Positions 17,871 through 26,853 of a stretch of 64,000 bases of DNA are shown piece after piece. Position numbers and translations under genes: made by a program. The stretch's first letter is position 1; every line of letters starts with the position of its first letter. The stretch is from CAWCDJ01 sp963794265 (GTDB lineage: Bacteria > Acidobacteriota > Terriglobia > Bryobacterales > Bryobacteraceae): NCBI GenBank assembly GCA_963794265.1, contig CAWCDJ010000005.1, positions 682,001-746,000 on the forward strand, written 5' to 3'. The notes beneath the pieces are model-generated. The model saw only the letters and a list, made by a program, of their open reading frames with translations. It had not been told where the DNA came from and did not search any database.

Positions 17871-19018
17871 CCCGCATGCTCGCTCACATTCATCAGCATT
17901 CCCAGCAACGCCAGGGTGCTGAGCAGCGAACTGCCGCCGTAGCTGATCATCGGCAAGGGAATTCCCTTGGTCGGCATCATGCCGAGAACCACGCTCATGT
18001 TGATGAAGCCCTGCACCACGATCACGACCGTCACCCCCAGCGCCAGGTACCGGCCGAAATCGTCGGTCATCCGGAACGAAGCGCGCAGGCCGCGCCAGAA
18101 CATGATCCCGAAGCCGATCAGCAGCCCCACCGAGCCGACCAGCCCGAGTTCCTCGCCGACCACCGCGTAGATGAAATCCGTGTGCGCTTCGGGAAGGTAA
18201 AGCAGCTTCTGCTTGCCGTTCATGAGGCCGAGGCCTATCGGGCCGCCGGCGCCGACCGCGATCTTCGACTGCTGTAGCTGATAATTGGTGTCGCTGGTTC
18301 GCAGCGTGCGCTGCATCCGGGCTTTCAGGACGCCCTGCGGATCGAACCGCGAGATGATCTTGAATTCGGGGTCGAAAAACTTGACCACGCGGCCCAGCCG
18401 GTAAGGTTCCGCGAAAATCGAAACGATCAGGCCGAGCGTAGCGATTCCAGCCACGATGAAGCAGTAGCGCAATTGCAGCCCCGCGACGAAAAACACCACC
18501 ATGGCGGCCGCGCCCAGCACCACCGCCGTACCCAGGTCCGGCACCACCACCGCGAAGATCACCAACCCCACCGCCAGCGCGGCCGGTATCAGCGTGTGCC
18601 GCGGATTGTTGATGGCGCGGGCGCGCCAGGTGACGAAGAACGCCAGGAAAATCACCAGCGCGGGCTTGGCCAGCTCCGAGGGCTGCACGCCAAGAGGTCC
18701 GCCGAGCCGCAGCCAGCGATGGTGCACGGGATCGAGGAAGTACACCGCGAACAGCAGCATCAGCGCGAGCCCTATGGCCGTGAACGCCACCGCTGGGTTG
18801 TTGAACTTGCGGTAGTTGGTCTTCTTCAGCATCATCATGGCGGCGATTGCCACCACCGCCCAGCCCCCCTGCCGGATGACGAAGTGCCAGCTCGATCCGA
18901 ACCGCGGATCCAGCCGGGCCATAATCGACGACGCGCTGTAGAGAATCACCATCCCGAACGAAAGCATCACCAGCACGGTCGAGAATAGAATCCAATCGGT
19001 CTTGAGCCGTTGCGACAT
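17867..19018 (-). CDS. ftsW: Septal peptidoglycan polymerase FtsW (SEDS family)
   Basis: A 383-residue polytopic membrane protein with about ten membrane segments that polymerises lipid II with FtsI. SEDS hallmarks include HRWLRLGGPLGVQPSELAK, the PDLGTA motif, FIYAVVGEELG and the late PTKGIPLPMISYGGSS block. The ATG start at 19016-19018 lies 3 bp after murD. The TAG stop (17867-17869) sits inside the dispersed hairpin repeat that separates this gene from murG, so the last codon or two may derive from the repeat. RodA is the alternative within the family, but the dcw position argues for FtsW. Confidence 0.95.
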   Translation of the reverse strand: MSQRLKTDWILFSTVLVMLSFGMVILYSASSIMARLDPRFGSSWHFVIRQGGWAVVAIAAMMMLKKTNYRKFNNPAVAFTAIGLALMLLFAVYFLDPVHHRWLRLGGPLGVQPSELAKPALVIFLAFFVTWRARAINNPRHTLIPAALAVGLVIFAVVVPDLGTAVVLGAAAMVVFFVAGLQLRYCFIVAGIATLGLIVSIFAEPYRLGRVVKFFDPEFKIISRFDPQGVLKARMQRTLRTSDTNYQLQQSKIAVGAGGPIGLGLMNGKQKLLYLPEAHTDFIYAVVGEELGLVGSVGLLIGFGIMFWRGLRASFRMTDDFGRYLALGVTVVIVVQGFINMSVVLGMMPTKGIPLPMISYGGSSLLSTLALLGMLMNVSEHAG

Positions 19019-19021
19019 GAG

Positions 19022-20362
19022 CTATTCCTTGGGCCCGAGTCGGTTCACGAGCTGTTTGAAAACTTCTCCGCGATGCTCGAAGCTGCGGAACTGGTCGAAG
19101 CTGGCGCAGGCCGGGGCCAGCAGCACGGTATCGCCGGCACGCGCGTGGCGGTAGCCATGCTCGATAGCGGCGTCGATGGTTCCGGCCTGGACCAGCGGCA
19201 CCGCGCCGTTCAACTGGCCGGCGATTTTGGCGGCCGCCGCGCCGATCAGCAGCGCCGCGCGCCCCTTGGCCGCCAGCGGCTCGCGCAGCACGGAATAATC
19301 CAGGCCCTTGTCCTTGCCTCCGACAATGATCCACACGCCGCCCTCGAAGGCGTCGAGCGCTTTGAGCGTCGCATCCACGCTGGTAGCTTTCGAATCGTTA
19401 TAGAAATCGATGCCGCTCACGCGGCGTACGAATTCCAGCCGGTGCTCCACGGCGTGGAATGTGCGGACGGCGGCGGCGATGGCGTCGTGGCCGATGCCCG
19501 CCCGCGCCGCGGCAATCGCGGCGGCCAGCACGTTCTCGATATTGTGGCGTCCCCGGATGGGGATCTCCCCGGCATTCATCAGCGGTTTGCCGTCGAGCAC
19601 CAGTTGGTCGGCGCACAGGTGGGCGCCGGGCGAGACCTTACGCCGCGAGCTGAACCACTGGGCCGCAGCAGCCGTGCGCCCGGCATATGCCGCGCAAACC
19701 GGGTCGTCGGCGTTGAGAACCGCGAAATCGCCGGCCTGCTGCGTCTCGAAGAGCCGCCCTTTGGCGGCCGCGTAGTTTTCGAACGTGTGGTGCCGGTCGA
19801 GGTGGTTCTGCGTGACATTGAGCGCCAGGCCGATGTGCGCGCGGAATTCCGAAATCGTTTCGAGCTGGAAGCTGGAGAGCTCGAGCACGTTCCAGCCCTC
19901 CTCGCGGGAGCTATCCACCATGGCCGTTACGGCGGTCCCTATGTTGCCGCCCACCTGCACCGCGGCCCCGGATTCCCGCAGGATATGGCCAATCAGGCTG
20001 GTGGTGGTGGTCTTGCCGTTCGACCCGGTGATCCCGATGGTCCGCCCTTTGAGATACGGGCCGGCCAATTCGACCTCGCCGATCACGCGCGCGCCGCGCC
20101 GCCGGGCTTCGATTAGCGGGGGAAGATCGACCGGCACGTCTGGAGAGAGCACGATCAAATCGCAGCCTTCGAACACCTCTGGAGCCTGCGGCGCAAACGG
20201 CGTCCGCAGCTTTTCGAGCAGCTCTCCCGCGCCCGGAAGTTGCGCCAGCGGCTTGATGTCGGTGGCGCGCACGACCGCGCCCTGCTTCGTGAGAAATTCT
20301 ACCGAAGCCATGCCGGACTTCTTCAGCCCGACGACCAGCGCGTGTGTACCTTTGAGTTCCAT
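19022..20362 (-). CDS. murD: UDP-N-acetylmuramoyl-L-alanine-D-glutamate ligase
   Basis: A 446-residue cytoplasmic ligase adding D-glutamate, the product of MurI encoded at 11.3 kb, to UDP-MurNAc-L-Ala. The ATP site GITGSNGKTTTTS, LNVTQNHLDRH, the NDSKATSVDAT motif and IIVGGKDKGLDY are characteristic of MurD. The N-terminal HALVVGLKKSGMASVEFL nucleotide fold is normal. It is spaced 3 bp from both mraY upstream and ftsW downstream, consistent with one polycistronic message. Length fits the family. Confidence 0.97.
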   Translation of the reverse strand: MELKGTHALVVGLKKSGMASVEFLTKQGAVVRATDIKPLAQLPGAGELLEKLRTPFAPQAPEVFEGCDLIVLSPDVPVDLPPLIEARRRGARVIGEVELAGPYLKGRTIGITGSNGKTTTTSLIGHILRESGAAVQVGGNIGTAVTAMVDSSREEGWNVLELSSFQLETISEFRAHIGLALNVTQNHLDRHHTFENYAAAKGRLFETQQAGDFAVLNADDPVCAAYAGRTAAAAQWFSSRRKVSPGAHLCADQLVLDGKPLMNAGEIPIRGRHNIENVLAAAIAAARAGIGHDAIAAAVRTFHAVEHRLEFVRRVSGIDFYNDSKATSVDATLKALDAFEGGVWIIVGGKDKGLDYSVLREPLAAKGRAALLIGAAAAKIAGQLNGAVPLVQAGTIDAAIEHGYRHARAGDTVLLAPACASFDQFRSFEHRGEVFKQLVNRLGPKE

Positions 20363-20365
20363 CGA

Positions 20366-21502
20366 TTATCTGAGCTTGAGAGTGGTCAGCGCGAACAGCG
20401 CCAGCACCAGGCCGGCGATCCAGAAACGCGCGATGATCTTCGATTCGGTCCAGCCCAGCGCCTCGAAGTGGTGGTGGAGCGGCGCCATCTTGAAAATGCG
20501 CTTGCCGCCCCGCAGCTTGTAGCTGCCCACCTGAAGGATCACCGAGACAGCTTCCAGAATGAAGATGCCGCCGATGAAGACCAGCAGCACTTCCTGTTTG
20601 ATCAACACCGCCACCACCGCCATCGCGCCGCCCAGCCCGAGCGACCCCACGTCGCCCATGAAGATCTCGGCCGGATGCGCGTTATACCAAAGGAATCCCA
20701 GGCTGGCGCCCGTCATGGAGCCGCAGAAAATGGTCAGCTCCGAGGTGCGCGGATTGCGCGCCAGTTGCAGGTACTCGGCCAGTTGCGCATGGCCCCCCGC
20801 ATAGGTCAGCACCGTAAGCGCGCCGGCCGCGATGACCATGAGCCCGATCGCGAGCCCGTCCAGGCCGTCGGTCAGGTTGACGGCATTCGAGGCGAACACC
20901 ACCACCAGCGAAACCAGGATGCAGAACGGCGCGACGCCCAGAACGTAGGTCCAGGGACTGTGCGTCAGCCCCTCGAACAGCAGCGATGGCTTGAACTGCT
21001 TCAGAAATGGGATGTTCATGGCGGTGGAGAAGCCGCCGTAGGTGCGCATCACCAGGAGCACCGCGGAAAAGCCGAACCCCATGCCGAACTGGTAGACCAG
21101 TTTCCGCCGCCCGGTCAGCCCCAGGTTGCGCTGCCGCGTGATCTTCGCGTAATCGTCGAGAAACCCGATCCATCCAAAGCCGAGCAGGGACGCAATCGCG
21201 ATCCACACGTAGGCGTAGCGCAGGTCCGCCCAGAGCAGCGTCGGCACGACGATGGAAATAATGATGAGAACCCCGCCCATGGTGGGGGTGCCGGCCTTCT
21301 TCTGATGGGATTTGGGACCTTCCTCGCGAATGTACTGCCCGATCTGGAACTGGCGCAGCTTATTGATCAGCCAGGGGCCCAGCGCAATGCACAGGAACAG
21401 CGCCGTGAGGCTGGCGAAGGCCGTGCGGAAGGTCGTATAGCGGAAGACCCGGAAGGGGCTGGCGTACCGGTACAGCTGCTCGTAAAGCAAATAGTAGAGC
21501 AT
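20366..21502 (-). CDS. mraY: Phospho-N-acetylmuramoyl-pentapeptide transferase
   Basis: A 378-residue integral membrane enzyme with about ten helices that moves phospho-MurNAc-pentapeptide onto undecaprenyl phosphate to give lipid I. The diagnostic pieces are EEGPKSHQKKAGTPTMGG, the aspartate pair in GFLDDYAKI, NAVNLTDGLDGLA (catalytic Asp loop) and FMGDVGSLGLGG, with the histidine cluster PLHHHFE near the end. The start ATG at 21500-21502 follows murF by 6 bp. The order murF-mraY-murD is canonical. Confidence 0.98.
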   Translation of the reverse strand: MLYYLLYEQLYRYASPFRVFRYTTFRTAFASLTALFLCIALGPWLINKLRQFQIGQYIREEGPKSHQKKAGTPTMGGVLIIISIVVPTLLWADLRYAYVWIAIASLLGFGWIGFLDDYAKITRQRNLGLTGRRKLVYQFGMGFGFSAVLLVMRTYGGFSTAMNIPFLKQFKPSLLFEGLTHSPWTYVLGVAPFCILVSLVVVFASNAVNLTDGLDGLAIGLMVIAAGALTVLTYAGGHAQLAEYLQLARNPRTSELTIFCGSMTGASLGFLWYNAHPAEIFMGDVGSLGLGGAMAVVAVLIKQEVLLVFIGGIFILEAVSVILQVGSYKLRGGKRIFKMAPLHHHFEALGWTESKIIARFWIAGLVLALFALTTLKLR

Positions 21503-21508
21503 TGTTGC

Positions 21509-22846
21509 TTAAGACAAAAACCTTTCCAGTGCCCGCTCGACGCGCACGCCTCGCGAGCCTTTGAACAAGACCGAGTCGCCCGAGCGGGCTTCCGCCCGCG
21601 CGAAGTCTCCGGCCTCTTCAGGATTCTCGAAAAACCAGGCCGCGCTCGCGGGAAGGCCGGCGCTGACGGCGCCCTCGACCATATCCCGGGCCGCGCCCCG
21701 CACGCCGATCAGCAGGTCGATTCCCCGCTCAGCGGCGTAGCGGCCCACCTGCCGGTGAAGTTCCCCGGCGGAATTGCCCAGTTCGAGCATCTCCCCCAAT
21801 ACCGCGATCCGCCGGCGGGCGGCCGTCTGCCAGAGCACGTCGAGCATCGACCGCGCCGCTTCCGGGTTCGAGTTATAGCAATCGTTCCAGACCGTGATGC
21901 CGTTGTGTTCCAGGCGCTCGCCGCGCATTTTTCCGGCGGTCAACGCGCGCACCGGTTCCCGCAGCCGCTCGGGCGCTATCTCGAAGACTTGCGACACGGC
22001 GACCGCAGCCAGCAGGTTGAGCACGGCATGCCGCCCGGTCATTCCCGTCTCGAAATCCACTCCCAGCGCGCGGAAGCGCGTGCCCCAGGCGCCGGTTTCC
22101 ACCAGTTCGGCGCGCACTTGGGCTCCCTCCGAGAATCCGAAGGTGACCGAGCGGCCGGGATGCACCGCGGCGAAGCGCGCGACCCGCGCGTCGTCCGCAT
22201 TGAGGACCGCCACGCCGTCGGCCGGCAGTTCCTCAATCAGTTCCCGTTTCGCGGCGGCGATGCCGTCGATCGAACCGAGAAACTCGACGTGCGCATAGCC
22301 GACGTTGGTCACGACCCCGATCTGGGGTTTGGCCATCCGTGCCAGGTGGCGGATTTCGCCCGCGTGATTCATCCCCATCTCGAGCACGGCCGCCTTGCAG
22401 CCGTCCGGCAGCCGCAGGATCGAGAGCGGCACACCCACGTGATTATTGAAATTGCCGATCGTTTTACCCACCGAAAATGCGGTGGCGAGAAGGTCTGCGA
22501 TGGCATCCTTCGTCGTGGTTTTGCCGGCGCTCCCCGTAACCCCGATCAACGCTCCCTTCCAATTCTCACGCGCCCACGCGCCCAGGTGTTGAAGCGCTCC
22601 AAGGGTATCGTGCACCAGCAACTCATTCGGTGCCCCGACTGTTCTCTCGAGCACAAGCGCCGCCGCGCCTCGCCCGGCGGCAGCCCGCGCGAACTCATGT
22701 CCGTCGTGGTTGGGGCCGCGTAGCGCGAAGTAGACATCCCCGGGCTGCTGTGTCCGGCTGTCCACACTCCAACCGGACGCGCGAGTGGGAGGGGGATCTC
22801 CAGCGGCTCCAATCACCTCGGCAACCTGTTGTAAATCAAGGGTCAT
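21509..22846 (-). CDS. murF: UDP-MurNAc-tripeptide D-alanyl-D-alanine ligase
   Basis: A 445-residue ligase that adds D-Ala-D-Ala to the tripeptide precursor. The ATP loop GVTGSAGKTTTKD, NFNNHVGVPLSIL, LEMGMNHAGEI and WNDCYNSNPEA are family hallmarks. The ATG overlaps the TGA of murE in an ATGA junction (22843-22846), which implies coupled translation. The D-Ala-D-Ala substrate requires a Ddl ligase, whose gene is not in this cluster. The next gene, mraY, starts 6 bp downstream. Confidence 0.97.
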   Translation of the reverse strand: MTLDLQQVAEVIGAAGDPPPTRASGWSVDSRTQQPGDVYFALRGPNHDGHEFARAAAGRGAAALVLERTVGAPNELLVHDTLGALQHLGAWARENWKGALIGVTGSAGKTTTKDAIADLLATAFSVGKTIGNFNNHVGVPLSILRLPDGCKAAVLEMGMNHAGEIRHLARMAKPQIGVVTNVGYAHVEFLGSIDGIAAAKRELIEELPADGVAVLNADDARVARFAAVHPGRSVTFGFSEGAQVRAELVETGAWGTRFRALGVDFETGMTGRHAVLNLLAAVAVSQVFEIAPERLREPVRALTAGKMRGERLEHNGITVWNDCYNSNPEAARSMLDVLWQTAARRRIAVLGEMLELGNSAGELHRQVGRYAAERGIDLLIGVRGAARDMVEGAVSAGLPASAAWFFENPEEAGDFARAEARSGDSVLFKGSRGVRVERALERFLS

Positions 22847-24330
22847 GGCTGATTTCGGCCTGTTTGATACCCATACCCTTTGAGCACTTCTCTCGCCACT
22901 GCCCGATCGTCGAATGCGATGGTGCGGTCTTTGAGAACCTGGTACGTCTCATGACCCTTGCCCGCGAGAATCACGATGTCACCCTCCCGGGCCTCCTTGA
23001 GAGCGCGGGCGATGGCAGCGGCTCGGTCGGGCTCCACGATGTGCGGAACATCCACCCGCCGGACCCCCACCAGCGCATCATTAATGATAGCCAGCGGATC
23101 TTCCGAACGCGGATTGTCGCTGGTGACCACCACGAAATCGCTGGCTTCGGCCGCCGCCTGCCCCATGAGGGGACGCTTGGCACGGTCGCGGTCGCCGCCG
23201 CAGCCGAATAGCGTAATGACCCGTTTCGGATTCAGCCCGCGGGCCACCGCGATCACATTTCGTAGGGCGTCATCCGTGTGGGCATAGTCCACCACCACCA
23301 TGAACGGCTGTCCCATATCCACGCCCTCGAAGCGCCCCGGGACCGCCCGCAGACTGGCGATACCGCGGGAAACCGTCTCCGGCGCGAGGCCATAGGAAAG
23401 CCCCGCTCCGCAGGCCGCCAGAATGTTATAAACGTTGATCTTCCCTATGAGTGGAGATTCCACGGCAAAGCGTGTCTTGCCGAACTGCACGTCGAACCGA
23501 AGGCCCTGGAACCCGGACGAAATGTGGCGGGCGCGCAAGTCGGCATTGGGCCCCAACCCATACCAGAGAATGCGCGTTTTGGGGTGCAGCGCGAGCCGGT
23601 ACGCGTACTCGTCGTCGCGATTCAGAACCGCCGATTGCGGAGGCGGACCTCCGGCGCCGGCGAATAACATTCCTTTAGCGGCGAAATACGCTTCCATAGT
23701 GCCGTGAAAATCCAGATGGTCGCGGGTGAGATTGGTGAAAACAGCGGTGTGGAACCGAAGACCATACACTCGCCCCAACGCGAGGGCGTGGGACGAAACT
23801 TCCATGGTCGCATACCTTCCCCCGGCTCGCTCGAGCTCCGCAAACAGGCGGACCAGTTCCAGCGATTCCGGAGTGGTGTTCACGGCCGGCAGGACCTTGC
23901 CCGCCAGGTGATACTCGATCGTGCCGATCATGGCGGTAATGCTGCCGGCCGACCGCAGCACCGAATCGACCAGGTAAGCCGTGGTGGTCTTGCCGTTGGT
24001 GCCGGTAATGCCGGTCAGCCCCAGGCGCTCATCGGGGCGGTTGTAGAAGTTGCGCGCCGCGAGGGCCAGAGCGTGCCGCCCGTGTTCCACCTGAATCCAG
24101 GGCACGCCTCCCGGCGACTCGCTCTCGCTCGCTACGGCCACCGCGCCGCGCGCCAGCGCGTCGGCTGCAAACTGGCGGCCATCCACCCGGGCGCCCGGGA
24201 AGGCGAAAAACAGGCACCCCTTGCCCACCCGCCGCGAATCATACTCCAGGCCTTCGACCGGCAAAGCGGCGAGTTCCGGCGGGAGGGACTGGCGCAGCCG
24301 GACGCCCGAGAGTATTTCGCCAAGGTTCAT
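22843..24330 (-). CDS. murE: UDP-MurNAc-L-Ala-D-Glu: meso-diaminopimelate ligase
   Basis: A 495-residue ligase adding the third residue of the stem peptide. The ATP site is GITGTNGKTTTAYL and the central region has FTNLTRDHLDFHGTME. The substrate-selecting motif DNPRSEDP is the form found in enzymes that use meso-diaminopimelate; lysine-adding enzymes differ here. The peptidoglycan is therefore predicted to be DAP type. Both ends overlap neighbours by ATGA junctions: the start with the ftsI stop (24327-24330) and the stop with murF. Confidence 0.97.
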   Translation of the reverse strand: MNLGEILSGVRLRQSLPPELAALPVEGLEYDSRRVGKGCLFFAFPGARVDGRQFAADALARGAVAVASESESPGGVPWIQVEHGRHALALAARNFYNRPDERLGLTGITGTNGKTTTAYLVDSVLRSAGSITAMIGTIEYHLAGKVLPAVNTTPESLELVRLFAELERAGGRYATMEVSSHALALGRVYGLRFHTAVFTNLTRDHLDFHGTMEAYFAAKGMLFAGAGGPPPQSAVLNRDDEYAYRLALHPKTRILWYGLGPNADLRARHISSGFQGLRFDVQFGKTRFAVESPLIGKINVYNILAACGAGLSYGLAPETVSRGIASLRAVPGRFEGVDMGQPFMVVVDYAHTDDALRNVIAVARGLNPKRVITLFGCGGDRDRAKRPLMGQAAAEASDFVVVTSDNPRSEDPLAIINDALVGVRRVDVPHIVEPDRAAAIARALKEAREGDIVILAGKGHETYQVLKDRTIAFDDRAVAREVLKGYGYQTGRNQP

Positions 24331-26312
24331 CTTGAGAACTGGACGCGGATGCGTTCCCCTTCACGCAGAACGGCCCCCGGCGCCGGCCTTTGCAGGCGCG
24401 CGATGCCGCTGCCGGCGGGCACAACGATTAAACCTCTGGCGGCAGCTTCCGCCAACACAGCCCTCATGCTCATACCGCGAAAATTCGGAACCTTCGGCCC
24501 GCCCGGCGCGGCTGGCGGGTCCCCGGCGGCGGGCACGCCGTCGCCACCATCTTCCAGTATATTCGGCTCGCCCGATGAGTCGTCGGCGTCGGCCAAATCG
24601 TTGAGGTCCGGAGCCTTAGCCACCAGCGTTTGCACCGGAGACTCGTCCGGCAGATCCTTCGGGGTATCCAGCACCCGCAGCGCCTCGGCCACCACCGCCT
24701 GAAACACCGGCGCGGCCACCACGCCGCCGAAGCCACCCTCGCCGTGCGTGCCGTTGAGGCTGACCACCGCGACGATGGCGGGATTGGTCACCGGGGCCAT
24801 GCCCATGAACGATCCGTTGTAGCTGTGCGTGTAGTGGCGCGTGGCGCGGTCGAAAATCTGCGCGGACCCCGTCTTCCCGCCCACCGTGTAGCCTTCCACC
24901 TTGGCCCGCCGGCCGGTGCCGTACAGCACCACGCCTTCCATCATCTGCCGCATGGTGATGGCGGTTTCGGGGCGCACCACGCGCACCGGCTTCGGCGGCG
25001 GAATCACCCGGTCGCCCTCCTTCAGCACCAGGCGCGGTCGCACCAGCAGCCCTCCGTTGGCGATGACGGCGGCAGCTTGCGCCAGTTGCAGCGTGGTGAC
25101 GCTGACTTCCTGGCCCATCGAAATCGAAGCCAGCGACGTCTTGCCCCACCGGGCGACTTTGCGGAACTGTCCGGGGGACTCGGCCGGAAGGTCGATGCCG
25201 GTCCGCTGCCCGAACCCGAAGCGGCGGACGTAGTTATACATGTTGTCCTGCCCCACCCGCAGGCCGATTTCAATGGCGCCGATGTTGCTGGATTTCGCCA
25301 GCACGGTGGCCATGGGCAGCATGCCCAGCCCGGCATGGGAGTCGTGGATCACGCGCCCCGGCAGCCGCAGCACGCCGCCATGGCAGTTGATGAGGCTTTC
25401 CGGCCTGAGTGGCGTGGTTTCGAGCGCGGCGGAAAGCGTAATCACCTTGAATACCGAACCTGGCTCGAAGGGCACCGAAAGCGCGTGATCCATGCGGTTC
25501 AGCGCTTCGCCGGGCTTGGGCGGCTGGTTCGGGTCATAGCTCGGGTAGCTGGCGAGGGCCAGCACATCGCCGGTATACGGGTTCATCACCACCACGCTGC
25601 CGGTAGTGGCGTGATGCGCTTCCACCGCGACGGCCAGCTCGCGCTCGGCGATAAACTGGATCCGCTCGTCGATGCTCAGCGTGACCGGCTGGCCCGGGCG
25701 CGCTTCGGTGGCCAGGGTGGAATCGATTCCGCGCCGCTTGACGTCGGTCAACAGCCGCATCTCGCCGGGTTGGCCGCGCAGCGCCTCGTCGAGCGATTTT
25801 TCCACACCGGCGTTACCCTTCTCTTCGAAATCCACCGAGCCGAGCACGTGCGCGGCGAGGCTGCCCTTGGGATAATGGCGCTGGCTCTCGCGCTCGAAGC
25901 CGATCCACTCCAAGCCAAGGCGGTGCAACCGGTCCGATTCTTCGTCGGAGATGCGCCGCTTGACGATCAGGTATCCTCGGTGGTTTTCGTAGGCCAGGCG
26001 GATCTGGCCGTAGAGCTCCACCCGATTCAGATGGAGCTCGGCGGCGAGAATCTCGGCGGCTACCTGAACATCTACTTTTTGCGGGTTGATGTAGACCGTT
26101 TCGACGGGCGTGCTCATGGCCAGCACGCTCCCCGAGCGGTCAAACAACGTGCCGCGGGGCGCAGGGATTTCGACCACGAGCTCCTGTCGCGCGCGTGCCA
26201 TGTCCGCATACTGCCGGTGATGAATGACCTGCAGGGAAACGAGTTTGTAGAAAATGGCTCCGCCCCAAAGCAGGACAATCGAGGCGAGCCACGTCAGACG
26301 ACGCTCCACCAT
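24327..26312 (-). CDS. ftsI: Septal class B penicillin-binding protein FtsI with C-terminal PASTA domain
   Basis: A 661-residue transpeptidase that cross-links septal peptidoglycan. One membrane anchor lies at residues 8-27, then the pedestal domain and the transpeptidase domain. The active-site motifs are S286-V-F-K289, S341-S342-N343 and K480-T481-G482. The final 55 residues (VPNFRGMSMRAVLAEAA onward) form a single PASTA domain, a module better known from Gram-positive Pbp2x and Ser/Thr kinases. A disordered acidic/proline stretch (about 565-605) joins it to the core. The gene follows ftsL by 37 bp and overlaps murE by an ATGA junction. Confidence 0.95.
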   Translation of the reverse strand: MVERRLTWLASIVLLWGGAIFYKLVSLQVIHHRQYADMARARQELVVEIPAPRGTLFDRSGSVLAMSTPVETVYINPQKVDVQVAAEILAAELHLNRVELYGQIRLAYENHRGYLIVKRRISDEESDRLHRLGLEWIGFERESQRHYPKGSLAAHVLGSVDFEEKGNAGVEKSLDEALRGQPGEMRLLTDVKRRGIDSTLATEARPGQPVTLSIDERIQFIAERELAVAVEAHHATTGSVVVMNPYTGDVLALASYPSYDPNQPPKPGEALNRMDHALSVPFEPGSVFKVITLSAALETTPLRPESLINCHGGVLRLPGRVIHDSHAGLGMLPMATVLAKSSNIGAIEIGLRVGQDNMYNYVRRFGFGQRTGIDLPAESPGQFRKVARWGKTSLASISMGQEVSVTTLQLAQAAAVIANGGLLVRPRLVLKEGDRVIPPPKPVRVVRPETAITMRQMMEGVVLYGTGRRAKVEGYTVGGKTGSAQIFDRATRHYTHSYNGSFMGMAPVTNPAIVAVVSLNGTHGEGGFGGVVAAPVFQAVVAEALRVLDTPKDLPDESPVQTLVAKAPDLNDLADADDSSGEPNILEDGGDGVPAAGDPPAAPGGPKVPNFRGMSMRAVLAEAAARGLIVVPAGSGIARLQRPAPGAVLREGERIRVQFSR

Positions 26313-26349
26313 TTCAGCACTGCGTGCGGGGCACGCCCTCCGGCTTTCG

Positions 26350-26832
26350 CTACTTCACCATCGCGACGGCGCCGTCTTCGCGGCTGTCCAGGTGCACCAC
26401 CTGGGCCGAGGACGGCGTCACCAGATTCTGGCTTTTGGCGAGGCGCTCCAGCCGGTCGGGGCTCAGCAGTTCGGCTTCCTGGAGCTCGAGCAAACGGCGC
26501 TCGTCCGTCAGCTTTCGCGTTTCCAACCGCAGGGCTTCCAGTTTGTAGCCGGCGAACGTGTTGGCGACGGTCGGCGCCAGCACACCCGCGAACCCCGCAA
26601 GTATTACGCAGGCCACACCGATGGCCGACCAGCAGGCGCCGCGAGCCTTTGGATCGGGTTCGCGCACGAGGCGTGAATTATTGATCTTTTTGCAGTAAAA
26701 GAAAACATCGGCCTGCGGCAGGGCTCGCAGTGCGTACGGATTCCGTACGAGCGCCGGCCGGCGCGCGGCCTCCGGAGAGGTGCCCGTCGGTTCCGGCGTT
26801 GCGGCCCTGAATACTTTCGGTAGCGTCGCCAT
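26350..26832 (-). CDS. ftsL: FtsL-like divisome protein
   Basis: A 160-residue bitopic protein called FtsL mainly by its topology and its position between rsmH and ftsI. The first 65 residues are cytoplasmic and longer than usual. One membrane segment follows at about 68-90 (SAIGVACVILAGFAGVLAP), then a coiled-coil stretch (LRLETRKLTDERRLLELQEAELLS) and the short PDRLERLAKSQNL motif resembling FtsL/FtsB-type ends. Sequence conservation in this family is always weak. The ATG at 26830-26832 lies 21 bp after the rsmH stop. Confidence 0.8.
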   Translation of the reverse strand: MATLPKVFRAATPEPTGTSPEAARRPALVRNPYALRALPQADVFFYCKKINNSRLVREPDPKARGACWSAIGVACVILAGFAGVLAPTVANTFAGYKLEALRLETRKLTDERRLLELQEAELLSPDRLERLAKSQNLVTPSSAQVVHLDSREDGAVAMVK

Positions 26833-26853
26833 TTTATATTCGTTGCCTCTCTC

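Noticed and set aside
17862..19334. 490-residue minus-strand open frame overlapping ftsW and murD
   Set aside because: It is an out-of-frame shadow of two certain genes, rich in Arg and Gly, caused by high GC content.
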